From Trichopria drosophilae (taxonomy: Eukaryota; Arthropoda; Insecta; Hymenoptera; Diapriidae), in assembly GCA_030407085.1 (NCBI GenBank), contig CM059584.1:429501-493500 (forward strand): a stretch of DNA of 64,000 nucleotides, written 5' to 3'. How positions within the stretch are numbered: position 1 is the stretch's first letter; each line of letters starts with the position of its first letter. The notes beneath the pieces were generated by a model, which searched no databases, was not told the origin of the DNA, and worked only from the letters and a program-made list of their open reading frames with translations. Positions 51,201 to 62,779 of this stretch are shown here, piece after piece. The translations under genes were made by a program, and so were the position numbers.

Positions 51201-51290
51201 GGTCACTTTGCTGCTTTAGAAGAACCTGTACTTCTCGTCGATGACATCTGGGCATCAGTCAATCAAATGAGGAGATTTAAAGAAACCTAA
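39223..51290 (+). CDS. JHEH: Juvenile hormone epoxide hydrolase, complete (454 aa, six exons)
   Basis: Exons: 39223-39399, 39641-39833, 40635-40983, 48197-48396, 49112-49346, 51080-51290. All junctions are GT..AG; the joined 1,365 nt is one frame ending TAA. The enzyme hydrolyses the epoxide of juvenile hormone to a diol at the ER membrane, one of two routes of hormone inactivation. The N terminus (residues 5-24, AGIVGAVVLGAIVMFIDF) is a membrane anchor. The N-terminal EHN region covers about residues 50-110, then the alpha/beta-hydrolase fold: oxyanion HGWP (149-152), nucleophile Asp224 in HSGDWGS, lid tyrosines Tyr295 and Tyr370 (LYAEA), acid Glu400 (ACAQFPQE) and base His427 (PRGGHFAALEEP). 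All catalytic residues are present, and 454 residues is normal (about 460). Intron 3 is 7.2 kb. Microsomal epoxide hydrolases have the same architecture; insect context favours JHEH. Confidence 0.93.
40984..48196 (+). other. Large JHEH intron 3 (7.2 kb)
   Basis: The intron runs from GTAAGT at 40984 to TTTACAG at 48196. It is mostly featureless AT-rich DNA. It holds a CAGG microsatellite-sized run only outside it (40494-40507, intron 2), and inside it a probable retroposon 3' end (43600-43790) and a GGGTCG..CGACCC palindromic motif (47890-47906). No nested gene is visible on either strand. Confidence 0.6.
43600..43790 (+). mobile_element. Probable retroposon 3' end with poly(A) tail
   Basis: A GC-richer stretch (TATGGCGCCATCTACGATGA, then CACCTCGATAGAGGTGGAAG) ends in AAATAAATA and about 19 A bases at 43771-43789. 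A tail of this kind in an otherwise AT-rich intron suggests a 5'-truncated LINE or SINE copy. The start and a target duplication were not resolved. Confidence 0.4.
49380..49660. repeat. Small direct and inverted repeats in JHEH intron 5
   Basis: TTATTGTAA.TTCTACA-like blocks recur near 49507 and 49615, and a near-perfect palindrome ATTCTACAATACATGTA/TACATGTACTGTAGAAT lies at about 49513-49538. No coding content; probably a decayed small element. Confidence 0.35.
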
Positions 51291-51315
51291 AAATCAGAAG
51301 AATTGAAGAAGAATT

Positions 51316-51321
51316 AATAAA
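51316..51321 (+). promoter_or_regulatory. Poly(A) signal of JHEH
   Basis: AATAAA 25 bases after the JHEH stop codon, well placed for cleavage shortly downstream. Confidence 0.5.
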
Positions 51322-53142
51322 TTTAAAGACACTTTAGACTAAGTAGACAATTTTGAAAACAGGATTTTAGCAGGATCACCTACGAATGTGATTACGTCCA
51401 CGGAACAAAATAGTTTGGGCTCTCCGGGAGGCAGATTTGTGCTCAACTAAAACATGGAAGTTTGTAATCAAGATAACCCAAACTTTGCTTGTATCTGAAA
51501 AAAAGTCTGAGCCTTGCACAAACTAAGTTCGTTTTGAACACAAACGTTTTTGTAGATCCCAAATTTTGTTATTTTGTATGACCATTAATGTACAAATATC
51601 AAACAGAATTTGGTGCTCCTCAAAAATCTATACTTTGTAAAAGTCCACTTGAAAACAATCAGATTTCTTCTGAAAATTGATCAGTGTCATATTGGAAATG
51701 AAATGTGTCGATAACAATTCCAAGATACTGTGTGGTAAACATTATTTTGAATATTATTTTATTGAAAAAGTATTTGTCAGGAACAAATTTGGGCGTTAAT
51801 GGAGTAATAGTAACTGTTTATATGTATAATAGGAGAGGCATAAGACATACTTACATTATAACAACTGAAGATCACTATACAGCCTATCATTATCTTAAAT
51901 GAATAAAATAAAAATACGTCATAGAAGATGTTAGTCATTGATACTCTAAACTTAAACTGAGGATAGAAATTACGCTCATATTTAAAGAAAAAAAAATAAA
52001 ATACGGATGTTTATTATAAAAATATAGTATTTACGATAAATAAATATTTTTAAAATAAACGTTTTCAGTACTTTTAATGGAAACTAATATTGACGATATG
52101 CACTCCAGCGAATTCCTTTATACCTGAAATACTAGTAAGTAAAGAGAGCGTTTCTCGTCGTAGCTTGAATATTGACAATTTCATCAAAGGTGGCATCTCA
52201 ACTTCTCATTTTATATGAAAGTCATCACTTCTGATTGTGTTATTCGACAACGGTGGAATCAATTTTTGAGGTTCATTTGACTCCAGTTAGTAATCCTTAT
52301 TTGATTACAGAAAATTGAAAGGTACATTTTATTTTAATTACCAATGGACTTGGTTTCAACGCCATGTGACAAGTATTATAGCGGTCCGAAACCGAGCCCC
52401 GTCTCTGGTGGATCTAACCCGATTTCCATTTTGTTGTGTAATGATCGAGTATAGTACTATTAATTATGTTTCATTAACTCGTCCTCCAAGTCACTAGGTA
52501 GTTCCACTTTTTGTGCGCTGACATAATAGATTTCCACAAAGTTTAAAAAAAGTAAACTCCGTTGCTAGGGATCTGTCATTACATTTTCTTGAGTTGGCAT
52601 ATTAACATTCTAACTTAGGTCAAAAATGGGTAAAACTTCATCGTCAAATGGAGAGTCAAGGAAAAAAGAGAAAAAAAGCTGTGGAAAAAATTCACAAAAT
52701 ACTTAGGAAAATTGATGAATTGAAAATGAAAATGAACAGTGATATAATAATATATAAAATATTCGGATGATCGCCTGGACATGCATCGCTATAGCATATA
52801 TATATATATACTAAGTGAACATGAAATATGTTTGCAGATTAGTTTGCACACGCATTGCAAATTATTATTAAAATACGAGTTATTTTCTCCATGGGTCATT
52901 AAATGTTGGATTGCGCACCAATGAATATTAATATATACTTTTTATTATGCAGCTGATGTTCACTTTGTAGCAGTTACCATATTATTTCACATGTCCAGGC
53001 GGTCACACTAATATTTTATATACTATTATATCACTGTTCTCGGTGCTTATGGGTCTTCAGCTTCTGATAATGAAAAAGTCGCACCATATCGTTGTAGAGG
53101 AAGAAGGAAGTTTTCTGCGTATTTTTAAAAAAAATTCATTAA
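51322..53142. other. Intergenic DNA downstream of JHEH
   Basis: No exon supported. A TA dinucleotide run lies at about 52796-52810. The short plus-strand ORFs at 51705-51902 and 52315-52497 have no domain. Confidence 0.4.
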
Positions 53143-53430
53143 AATCCGTTGAAAAACTAACAGCCGATTCGTAATCAACGACCCCAAAAACCCCCAAGTA
53201 ATAATTTTTAGACAAATTAGATGGATTTTCAAAAAAGTCGTCCGCCATATTACATCCGTCATTTTGAATTTTTAAAATCTGTCTTCAGATTCATAATCAG
53301 CGACCCCAAAAACCTCCGAGTAATAATTTTTAGGCAAATTAGATCGATTTTCAAAAAATTCCTCCGCTATTTTGGATCCGCCATTTTGAATTTTTAACAT
53401 CTTACTTCAGATTCGTAATTAGCAGCCAAA
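53143..53430. repeat. 122-bp tandem repeat (about 2.3 units)
   Basis: The block GATTCGTAATC recurs with start points 53166, 53288 and 53410, giving a period of 122 bp twice. Each unit has GACCCCAAAAAC, GAGTAATAATTTTTAG.CAAA, TTAGATCGATTTTCAAAAAA, TCCGCCAT and CCGTCATTTTGAATTTTTAA. Related single blocks occur at about 13139, 36404 and 37190, so the unit is dispersed through the window. Confidence 0.75.
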
Positions 53431-54072
53431 AATTTATAAAGAGCCATATCATCTGATTTTTTTTATACTATTATTCTTCGTACTATTATTATTCCTATTA
53501 TTCGAATACTATTATTCGAGTATAAATGTGAAATTGATGTACATTTTTTATTGGACAATGTCAACTTTGACCTCTCATATTTCCGAATGGATCATTATTT
53601 TTACATACTTTATGGCCCGCGGTGCACGTTACTATATACTTACTGCTAGTAACTAGGAATAGTCAATATATTGTTAAGTAAGCATTCGAATAACAGTCAT
53701 TATTTACTGACCTTAACTTGTAAATGCTTAAGCTCGTAAACTTCTCATAACGATATCAAGTTTGTGAGATCATTTCGACATTATTCTGAATTGTTTTTTA
53801 TGTTTACTAACTGAGTTGACAGTAAGCTGTTTACTGACTTAGTTGACATTAAGCTGTTTACAATAATTCAATGCATTTGACATTTTTTGCATACAAAAAT
53901 ATATTACAAACTAGGATTTCCTAACCAGGAGTCACCGACATGAGTCTTTCAGTTCCAGATTTTTCTTCGTGTTCATACACAACTCATATTTTTATATAAA
54001 CGAAGTATGCTAGAGTATTGGAAATTCATACCTGGTACGAATTCTGGATGTATATTGATAATTAACCGTCTA
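53431..54072. other. AT-rich DNA before the retrotransposon
   Basis: Nothing recognised. Short repeats (TATTATTCG near 53460-53520, AAGCTGTTTAC twice near 53823-53860) only. Confidence 0.4.
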
Positions 54073-54085
54073 AAATTCCGTTTTT
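54073..54085. repeat. Left target-site duplication of the LINE
   Basis: AAATTCCGTTTTT, repeated exactly at 57737-57749 on the other side of the element. The first five or six bases also equal the element's tail unit, so the certain duplication is at least CCGTTTTT. Confidence 0.7.
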
Positions 54086-54087
54086 TA

Positions 54088-54488
54088 TTCCCCGCTCGGC
54101 TACCGCTGCTGCATCCGCTAATCGTTCGCCAGTTTCTGCGGAGCCTGTTCCAACCACATCTCTTACGGCATCTGTGTTTTCGGCGCCAACTATATGTGTA
54201 AGGCTGTCTAATCCCGTCCTACGCACCGCGTTTATTCAGGGTATGCGGACCCGAAAAGCGCTATACGCGAATGAAGTTGATGATTCTCTACCAAAAACAC
54301 GCATATATGTAAACGAATCTCTACAAAGTGATACCCTCAACCTTCTTAAAAAAGCCCGCGCTATTGTAAAAACCGATCCGAAGAAATTTGTTTACATCTG
54401 TCGAGGAATTGTTCATTACCGGCCTATGCGAGGTGAACCGGCTATTGCGATAACCTGTGAAGAAGATCTAACAAAAATCACTAAATGA
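54088..54488 (+). pseudogene. LINE ORF1 protein, C-terminal part
   Basis: The open frame starts within an Ala/Ser/Pro/Thr-rich linker (SATAAASANRSPVSAEPVP) and runs into a folded segment, RIYVNESLQSDTLNLLKKAR, then KKFVYICRGIVHYRP and ITCEEDLTKITK before a TGA. The RIY.NE.L....L...AR pattern is what I know from the C-terminal domain of ORF1 proteins of jockey/CR1-type LINEs, the nucleic-acid-binding partner of the retrotransposition machinery. The N terminus with zinc finger or coiled coil is lost by 5' truncation. Confidence 0.6.
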
Positions 54489-54506
54489 CGCCAAGGTCAT
54501 TGTCAC

Positions 54507-57424
54507 TTGTCTCCAGCGCCATCAAACGATACGTGCTCTAGTACTATGCATCCAAGACCATCTGCTAATGTCTATATGAAACTCGGTCATTTAAATGTCC
54601 AGTCACTTGGAGCGGTAAATAAATTTAAACATTTTGAATCTTATTTTTCTGAAAATTTTTTCATGCAATTCTGCTATCCGAAACCTGGTTTAATACTCAT
54701 TCTAGTGATGATCACTTCAGGCTCACGGACTACCAGCTCATTCGCAATGACCGCAAATATAAGAAGGGAGGTGGGGTGGCAATGTATTTACATAATTCGA
54801 TTAAACACAAAATACTTGAGCGATCTGAAAGCTCGAGCTCACCAGGCAATTCACTTGAATTCATAATTGCTGAATTAAATAGCGACTTTCCATCCGAGCA
54901 GCGCATTTTGGTTTGTGTTATCTATAGACCACCTAAGAAAGCCTCATTGGACCAATTTGAATTAGCTTTCCAAAGGTATTCAAGCAATTACAGTGGTATC
55001 ATTATCATGGGTGACCTAAACATCGACCTAAACCGAGATCATTCTGATTCCACTTATCTAAAAAATCTGGCCACGGCTAACGACCTGCAAATTGTCTCCT
55101 ACCTACCCACAAATCACACCAGTCGCGCAGATACCTGGATCGACCACTGTATCGTCGACAAGCTTGACAATGTAATTAACTCTTCTCAGCACAATCTTGA
55201 GTTTGTCTATGGCCATGATCTTATCGATATCGAATACAAAGTCTAGACGCACTGTTTTAATCCAACACCTATTACATGTCGTGATTATAGATCCTTTGAC
55301 TGTTCTCTCCTACTTAATGATCTTCAAGGATGCGACTGGAGCTTGTTCAACGCTCCTAGCTCAGAATCTAGTGTTCATGAACTCGCCAATATGCTCAATA
55401 CAAATCTACTAGAATGTTTCAACAAACACGCTCCTTTGCACACCTTTACCCCGACCCATAAACCCTCACCTTGGATTACATCAGATTTACTGAAACTGAA
55501 GAAGGAGAGAAACACTCTTTTACAGGCATACAGGAGGACTAGAGATCCATTGCTAAAACATCAGCTTATTAGTGCCAATAAAACTAACAAAAGGGCCTGG
55601 AACTTGGCTAGGGAACTTTATTATCGGGACCGCATCAATAACATCCAGGACTCTAAAATCTTGTGGACAGAAATACGGAAATTAGGGCTAATTAAATCAA
55701 AGAAAAGTACTTTAATGCTGTGTTGCACTCTTGATGAGCTCAATTCCTACCATACGACACCGGTATCTCACTGCACAGATCTACAGGACTCTAATTCTGG
55801 ATCTCTCTCTTCGGACTTCAGCGACGACAAATTCTTTTTCTCTAACATCGTGATAAGTGATGTTGCTGATTGTCTTGCTAGAGCAAAATCAGAAGCGCTT
55901 GGTAACGACATGATTCCCCTTAGTTTTTACACCAAAACCTTTTCTGTAATAGCTCCGTACTTAGTCTATCTATTTAACGAATCGTTTAACTCGTCAATCG
56001 TTCCTTCTGAGTGGAAGGCTTTACTCATGATCCCTATTAATAAGATTCCACAACCCACCTGCCCAGCTCATTACCGCCTAATAGCTATATTACCAGCGAT
56101 CTCTAAGCTCCTCGAACGCATTGCCTTTAACCAACTGACTAACTATCTTAGTAAACGACAATGGTTCGACCCGTTCCAATCGGGATTCCGCAAAGGGTAT
56201 AGCACCCAAACTGCTCTTCTCTACGTCTCGGAATTTTGCAGGCAGGCTATAGATAACAGCATGATAACAGTCCTTATTTTATTCGATTTTAGCAGAGCAT
56301 TTGACACCGTCAGTCATACTATTCTCATCGATAAGCTGAAAAATGCAAATCTTTCTGTGACTGCTATACGATGGTTTGCATCATATTTGTCCGGACGAAA
56401 GCAAGCAGTTACAGCTGATAATGGCCAGCGATCCTCATGGCTATCAGTTGGTGCTGGAGTGCCTCAGGGCTCGGTTCTTGGACCACTTCTATTCTCGATC
56501 TTCATCAATGACCTTCCCTCGGTCCTCCAGCACTGTAACCACATGATATTTGCTGACGATACCCAAATATTCTTAAAGTGCCATATCTCTGAGTTACCAA
56601 TGGCGATCCAGAAAGTAACAACTGATGTGGAGAACTTCTGCCAGTGGGCGGATGAGAATGGACTTAAGCTTAATCTAAGGAAAACCAAAGCACTACTTGT
56701 TGGTGGATCATATTATCTAACCAACCTTGATTTTGATTCTCTTCCTCCATTGGTAATCAACAACATCACTTTACCCTGGGTTAAGTCAGCAAAAAATCTT
56801 GGTCTCATTATTGGCAGCACACTATCATGGAAAGAACACCTTGTACTAATGTCTAAGCGTGTGTTTTCCACTCTACGCCAACTTAGACAAAACCGTGCTT
56901 TGTTATCTCTCTATCTCCGTGAGACTCTAGTAAAAACACTGCTCCCACCCTATCTTGACTATTGTTGTGCTGTCTATAATGATATCAACGCCCTGCATAA
57001 AACCAAGGTTGAAAGGTTGTTCAACGCGGTCATTCGATTTATTTATGGACTGCGCCGAGTCGATCACATCACCCCATATCGTGAGGAACTTCAGTGGCTT
57101 ACAACCGCATCTCGCCGATTATAGTTTATAGGCATCATCACCTACAATGTCCTCACAACAAGGATACCGAAATATCTATATGAACGGTATCAGTGGCGTA
57201 ATCAAAACACAAGTCGAATATTAAGACCGAGCTCCACTAGTGAACTTCGTGTGCAGCCTCATCAGCATGAGTCATTTGCGCGCTCTTCCATCATCACATC
57301 AACTCGACTCTGGAATGCCCTGCCAACCAACATCCGCTCTAGTGTCAATGTTACGTCATTTAAGGGAAAACTTCGCCTTTTCTTGCTCTCCAACCCATCG
57401 TTCGATATCACTCCTATGCGATAA
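54507..57424 (+). pseudogene. LINE ORF2 endonuclease-reverse transcriptase, broken
   Basis: Endonuclease: KLGHLNVQSL, then after a shift near 54665 LSETWFN, GGGVAMYLHN, CVIYRPPKK, GDLNIDL and DTWIDHCIVD; the usual SDH.L motif reads GHDLI. A second shift lies near 55250. Reverse transcriptase from about 55268: FDFSRAFDTVSH (motif A), PQGSVLGPLLFSIFINDLP (motif B) and FADDTQIF (motif C, catalytic Asp pair present). A single in-frame TAG at 57122-57124 interrupts an otherwise open C terminus (YERYQWRNQN, STRLWNALP) that ends at 57422-57424. Intact, the protein would nick target DNA and copy the element RNA there. With two shifts and one stop it cannot be made from this copy. Confidence 0.88.
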
Positions 57425-57712
57425 CACTCTACTACCACATACGAGCTTATACTGCCAGTTATACTGCTAGTTGTAACCACACGCTGTATTCCCCACTGCG
57501 ATCACGGAATGTATATGTAACTGTCCACTCACTGCGTTATTTTTATTATTTTTGTATACCTTTTATGCTCTACGTAGCGATATTCATTTAAACCCACTTT
57601 ACCTCCACTCTTACCTATATTTAAGCTCTTTTGTATATTTATGTATGAATTATTTTTATATGTATCTATTTTGTAATGGTTGGCCCAAGAGGTTTCCCCT
57701 CAAGCCAAAAAT

Positions 57713-57749
57713 AAATTCAAATTCAAATTCAAATTCAAATTCCGTTTTT
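57713..57749 (+). repeat. (AAATTC)n LINE tail merged with the right target-site duplication
   Basis: Five AAATTC units run from 57713 to 57742; the last begins the direct repeat at 57737-57749. Because unit and target share AAATTC, the exact 3' end of the element is ambiguous by up to six bases. Confidence 0.8.
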
Positions 57750-60700
57750 GAGCTTTTGCGAAATTTTTCATTAGATTCTTTAACCTCGTATTGATGGGTA
57801 CTATAACAGGTTATAAAATAATTTTGTTCGCTTTCGTCTTACAGTTGCTAAAGTATTATAAATGCCCAGGTAGAATTGTAATTTTCTATCAGCACTATTA
57901 ATAGTACATGACAAATACTTTTAGATCTGTGGTAGTGGAGTAAAGCGCCATTTCTTATCTACGAAAGTTATTTTCCGGAAACGAGAGGCTTTGCTGCCCC
58001 AATAGCCCGAACCGTATGACAAAGTTAATTCTAAGTAATTTGCTCTTTATTTTCTGCAAGTGAAGATTGATAATTAATCCTCGTGGGTTCTGTCTATAGT
58101 GAACGTTTTATATCTACTTCCTCTTAAATTTGTAGGTGGAAAAACGTTCGTGATTATGCGTGCAGGAGTTCAGTTTTGAGTCGATTAGGTTCCAATTTCC
58201 AAATTAAATTAATTTTGTATTGATCTTTTAGAACTTTTTTTAAACTTCTTTTTAAACTTTTTGGAGGGATTTTTGGTTGACGGTTAGTTCATGTCGTATT
58301 GCACATTGAAGAATATTTTGACTCCAGTTAATATAGTTTCAGTGTCGGCATTCATTAAACGTACGGGTGTCAAAACAATATTATATTCCTAGTAGCCCAT
58401 CAACGTATCTAGGACGCAATTTCGGAATCTCATTTTAAAAAAAAATATCACTAAAAAATCACGTATTTTTTGTTAATTCTCGATATTTTTGTGGTTAAAA
58501 GTAATTTTGGAACATTATAACCATCACCATTGGAAATAGCATACTCGAAAACATAAGAATAGTATGCGTAAAGTGCATTTAAAAAATGTCAAAAATGCGT
58601 AAAGCCGCACTTCCCACACACTGCATTAAAAACAATGATTCCCGAATATTTTTCAGCACAATCATTGTATGACGACAGCGCAAACTTGAATGCCGTTGCG
58701 TTCTCTGTGCGTTAATGGGTTCCTGATGGAGCATGTAATGGCATGACCTGGGTCTTCTAAGTTTCTACTCGAGATGTACAAAATTCCGGACTATGTGAGA
58801 CTCCTTCTATAAGTATGAAATTATCCGATAGAATATTGGTAGTGTAGTTCGAAACGAACCCAAAATATATCCATAGAAGTGCATAAAAGTTTTTTCTACA
58901 AATGTGAGGATTCGCATTCACATTGGTGCAAAAAGCATGCAGTCAACATTATTTTTTCATGCAAGTGTGCATAAAATGCATTAAAAAATGTCTGCATCAA
59001 AAACCTAATTAATAAATAATTAATAAATAAATAAGGAACTCTGGATATCAGATTTTATTCGCAGTTTATGTAACAAACCTTTTTGACAGACAGTCCCAAC
59101 GGCTTTTGCAATATCCACAAACAATGGAGATAATATTTGATTGGTCCTAATATTAGAAACAAAGGCAGCGAAAGGATTAAGCTTGGAAATTTCTTTCTAT
59201 AAATTGAACTGTGCAGATTAATATGAAGTTCGTTAAGTTTGGAGATGTTAACAATAACTGAATATTATACCTTTGTAAACAATGCATTTTCTGCAAGCAT
59301 CAGCTAAATATTATAATTATAAAACAATGCGCTTCAACTTTTTAATGATCATACCTAATTGCTATTTTGCCTGCGGGACGGGGTTTTTACACTACTTTAA
59401 AGGTAATAATCAACTTAATAATATAATTGAGTAACCAATTTGCCCTTATTTTCCAAAAGTAAACTCCGCGCGCGGTTGGAGGTGTTTCATGCGTGGAAAT
59501 AGACATTCCGTTAAATTTAATGTACACAAAATTGTACGTATGTATCTTAAATTTAATATGATTATCCATAAAATGTCATGTATGCATACTAAACAGGATC
59601 TCTGCCACCGCATGAGAAACTCACTTAAAATCGCTGTAAAAATGCAATTTAATATACAGTACGCGGTAGATATTGGGTCTGACTGTTAGCCAGTTTATTA
59701 TTAACAAAATGTACCCTGTTTTCTATATAACATGTAATAAAATCATAGATTGTATTTTCATACCTTTTTAGATAACTGTGAACGTTAATTTCTGCTCTGT
59801 TTCTGAAATATAATTACTTGTATTATTCATCACGAACAATCTAAATACTTTTGTGTAGTTCCTAGCCGATAATTTCGGTAATTTTATCTAGATGTTTTTT
59901 TACCATAACCTAAATGTTGTCTATACACTTTTTATGCAGTTTCATCAATTTTAATAATCTTCATCATCATTATATCTGTCATTTTTATTATTGTTATAAA
60001 ATTTTCCTCAATTATTTCGTCAGAGGTTTTCTGCATAGTTTTCCTGAAATGCATCATACAATTTAATGCGCTTCTATGGTCCCTCTCGTTGAAAAACAAC
60101 AATAATATTGTAACCAGACAGGAAGAAGTTATCTTATCAACAAAATCACAAAATCTCAATTCAATTTTAATTAACCTAAATATAATGAAAATTAATTACA
60201 AAAAGGTGTTCTATAAAAAGGACACCGTACTTCAAAGATTTAAAAGCAACTGAAACCAGCTATCTGAAATATCCGTTTACAGGTTGCTATTCCCTTGCAA
60301 ATTTGCTGAATCACGTAGAAACAAAAATTTATTGAGAATTGACAAACAATTCTAGGAAGGTGGATTTTGTCTTATTTGCGATAATTGTCAGGCAATTCTC
60401 AATTAACTTCTATGGCATTATTTAAGTCACCCTGTGCAGTAATTTGAATTGAGGTAGAGTGGAGATAACTCAACAATTTTCAGTTTATTTGGCCATAGCT
60501 TTTCAACGAATAGTCTAAATTGCTTTACATATATGTAATGATCGGAAAATCATAGAAGACTCAAGAATAATTTATCTGTAATAAGTCCCGTTTACGAGCT
60601 AAAGACATTTAAGTGAAGAAACTCAAACGTCCTCAACATACCCCACAGGTAAAGCAAGGAAAATGGAGTAATTAGAACTTCTGGTCAAAATTTAGCTTAC

Positions 60701-61552
60701 ATGCTTACTAATTATGAAATAAAATTACTATTGCATAATCAACTTTTATTTATAATATTTTTGTAGATGATAGTGAAACAGAAAATAATTACCTTTTAAA
60801 TATTAAAGAATAAATGATCCTAGACATTCCTGTATATGAATCAACGTCACGCTGTTGACAATGTGATGCAATTAATGCAAGTAAAAGTAAGTCCAGCAAC
60901 GTAAAAGTAAGTGCATTTTGTATGGGTCCAAGAACTTGAATTTCTCCTTTTATATGCCCGTATTCTAAAATAAAATATAAAAGCATACATTGCTTTCGTT
61001 TCTCAACTAACTCTGACAGGAATATTTAAAACAAAAGGAGGTTGCATTAAACTGCTGGAACTAGAGCCAAAATCGTTATAGATACCAAAAACACACTAAA
61101 TATGTAATATTTAACACTTATTTGATTTAAATTGCATACTTTTTTATGCGTATAGAAGAAAAATTAGCATATACAAGTAATAATAATAATTAATAATTTT
61201 CATTATGTTGACCAAAATATGGAAATTGCATTTTTCAATTTTTTTCCGCCATTTGTACCCCTGAAGTCAAAGACTCGTTTGTACAATTCAGAAATTTATG
61301 AACATTTTTTTTTAAACATTTTTTTATCAAAGATAGAAAGTATTACTTCAATTTTAAGATCATTTTTGATTTATGAAAAAAATTACGGAAATTTTTAGGG
61401 ATCCGATGCATCTGGCAAATTTATGAAACGATTTGAATGCTGGTTTTTTCTTTTTTATCAGAAGTAATATATGTTATGATGTCATCTACATAATTATCTA
61501 TAAAAAAAAAAAGAGCTTTAAATTTAACCTGGTTGAAAAACATTTTTTATAG
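57750..61552. other. AT-rich intergenic DNA
   Basis: No exon supported on either strand. Between 58560 and 59000 the words TGCATAAAA, TGCATTAAAA and GTGCAT recur, suggesting a decayed simple repeat. Confidence 0.4.
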
Positions 61553-61641
61553 TAATGAATTAAGTCGACTAAAATACGTAAGCGAGTGGAACCCCTTGGC
61601 AAACGAACGATCTGCCCATGTGTTTGATCACGAAACTAGAA
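61553..61641 (+). CDS. Possible internal exon of an unknown gene
   Basis: An 89-base open segment sits between a good acceptor (TTTTTTATAG) and a strong donor (GTAAGT at 61642). It reads NELSRLKYVSEWNPLANERS then AHVFDHETR. Composition is protein-like and GC-richer than the flanks. I do not recognise the sequence and found no partner exon within 1 kb. It may belong to a gene spliced across the region, or be a relic. Confidence 0.25.
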
Positions 61642-62632
61642 GTAAGTGGAAGTATAATTATTTTACATCCTCGATTCAAACTTTGATATCTTTTTTTTTA
61701 ATTTTCAATGCATTTGTTAAGGGAAAAATTTGTTGCTTTTATTGCACAATCGACCCACCTGCAGAAAATGTTTCAATCCAATAATAATAATGATATACAA
61801 ATAATTTAGTAATTTATTTCATTTACCAAGAGTTAAATATTTTTGTTGGTAGGTTAGATCGACTTTACTGCACAAAAGTTTTAAAATACTAAAATATGAA
61901 TGCTTAGCCCTAGCATAGTTTTTGCAGTGTCAACATGTTGCAAAATATATATTTCAGCTAAGTCCTATTATAATCATCATATAATATATATAACTCCTAT
62001 TATAATAATTTGCAAATGTAAAAACATTATAGATAATAAAAACTGTCATAGAATAATTGTAAACAAATTGACGTACCTTGCTGGTGCTTCATATAGAGAA
62101 AACTCAACAGGAAATATAAAATAATCCAGGACATTTAAAATAAGTATATTGTCACGTAGAATGTGAAATATAGTTTCAAATGCTTTTATGTATATTTTGG
62201 AGTCACAAGAAAGTGAAAAATGCAAATTTTCTTATATATGCTTTCCTTAGTGCATAATGTTTTCAGTACTTTCTAGCAAACAACTAAACTTTATTCACAA
62301 CCCATTTCTTCAACGTCAAACATAATGGAGGAATTCACTGTCAAAGTATTATGACAATAATGGCAGTGAAAAACAGTTTTGTTTACTTTCTCCCAATGTT
62401 TATTTTATTAAACAATAGCGCCTCCGTAGAATGCGGTTTAATAGCTCCTAATGTCACGTCACTTTTCCATAGCGATAAGTTGTCGTAGTTGTCGTAAATT
62501 TGTTGTAATTTACTTCTTGTACTTTAAACAATTAGTCTACGCAGTACTTCCTAACGCTTTTATATGATCGGCAGTTTCCTTACATAAAGTTTTACACAAA
62601 TTTACAAATTCTATATACATTATATCATTACC
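61642..62632. other. 5' flank of the S28 signal-peptide exon
   Basis: No exon supported. A TTTTATATGATC sequence at about 62558-62569, 65-75 bases before the ATG, could serve as a TATA-like element, but this is composition-prone and weak. Confidence 0.3.
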
Positions 62633-62779
62633 ATGAGATCTGCAAATAGTTTTTACATCATTTTTTTTCTTTTAAGTTATTATTGCTGTAAATCGGAGGT
62701 ATTTGTTCCACCTGAGCATCGCTTCATTGCAATTCGCCTAAATCATTTTGACCGATCGGATAATAGAACATGGCAGCAG
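62633..62779 (+). CDS. First exon of a second S28 serine peptidase gene (PRSS16-like), 3' part beyond the window
   Basis: ATG at 62633 and donor GTAAAG at 62780, phase 0, 49 codons. The start is a clear signal peptide: MRSANS, then a hydrophobic FYIIFFLLSYYCC core. The mature part ends LNHFDRSDNRTWQQ, matching the (K/R)LDHF....TWQQRY motif that opens family S28 (PRSS16, prolylcarboxypeptidase and DPP7 type). The next exon should start with RYF or RYY. None is visible in the remaining 1.2 kb, so the gene probably continues past 64000; a lone relic exon is the alternative. It is on the opposite strand from the S28 homologue at 26.9-30.5 kb and cannot be its missing exon. Whether it is catalytic cannot be judged. 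Confidence 0.7.

Larger units (their letters stand above)
54086..57736 (+). mobile_element. Non-LTR retrotransposon (jockey/CR1-like), 5'-truncated
   Basis: Composition switches sharply at 54086 from AT-rich to about balanced. The element contains the C-terminal part of ORF1, an apurinic-type endonuclease, a reverse transcriptase with FADD and a 3' tail of AAATTC units (57713-57742) following AAGCCAAAAATAAATTC. It is flanked by a 13-base direct repeat. It lacks its 5' part and has several frame breaks, so it is a dead copy, although the clear flanking repeat and long open RT suggest moderate age. The clade is not resolved by eye. Confidence 0.88.

Noticed and set aside
56464..56688. Minus-strand ORF inside the LINE
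   Set aside because: Shadow of the conserved reverse transcriptase frame on the other strand.
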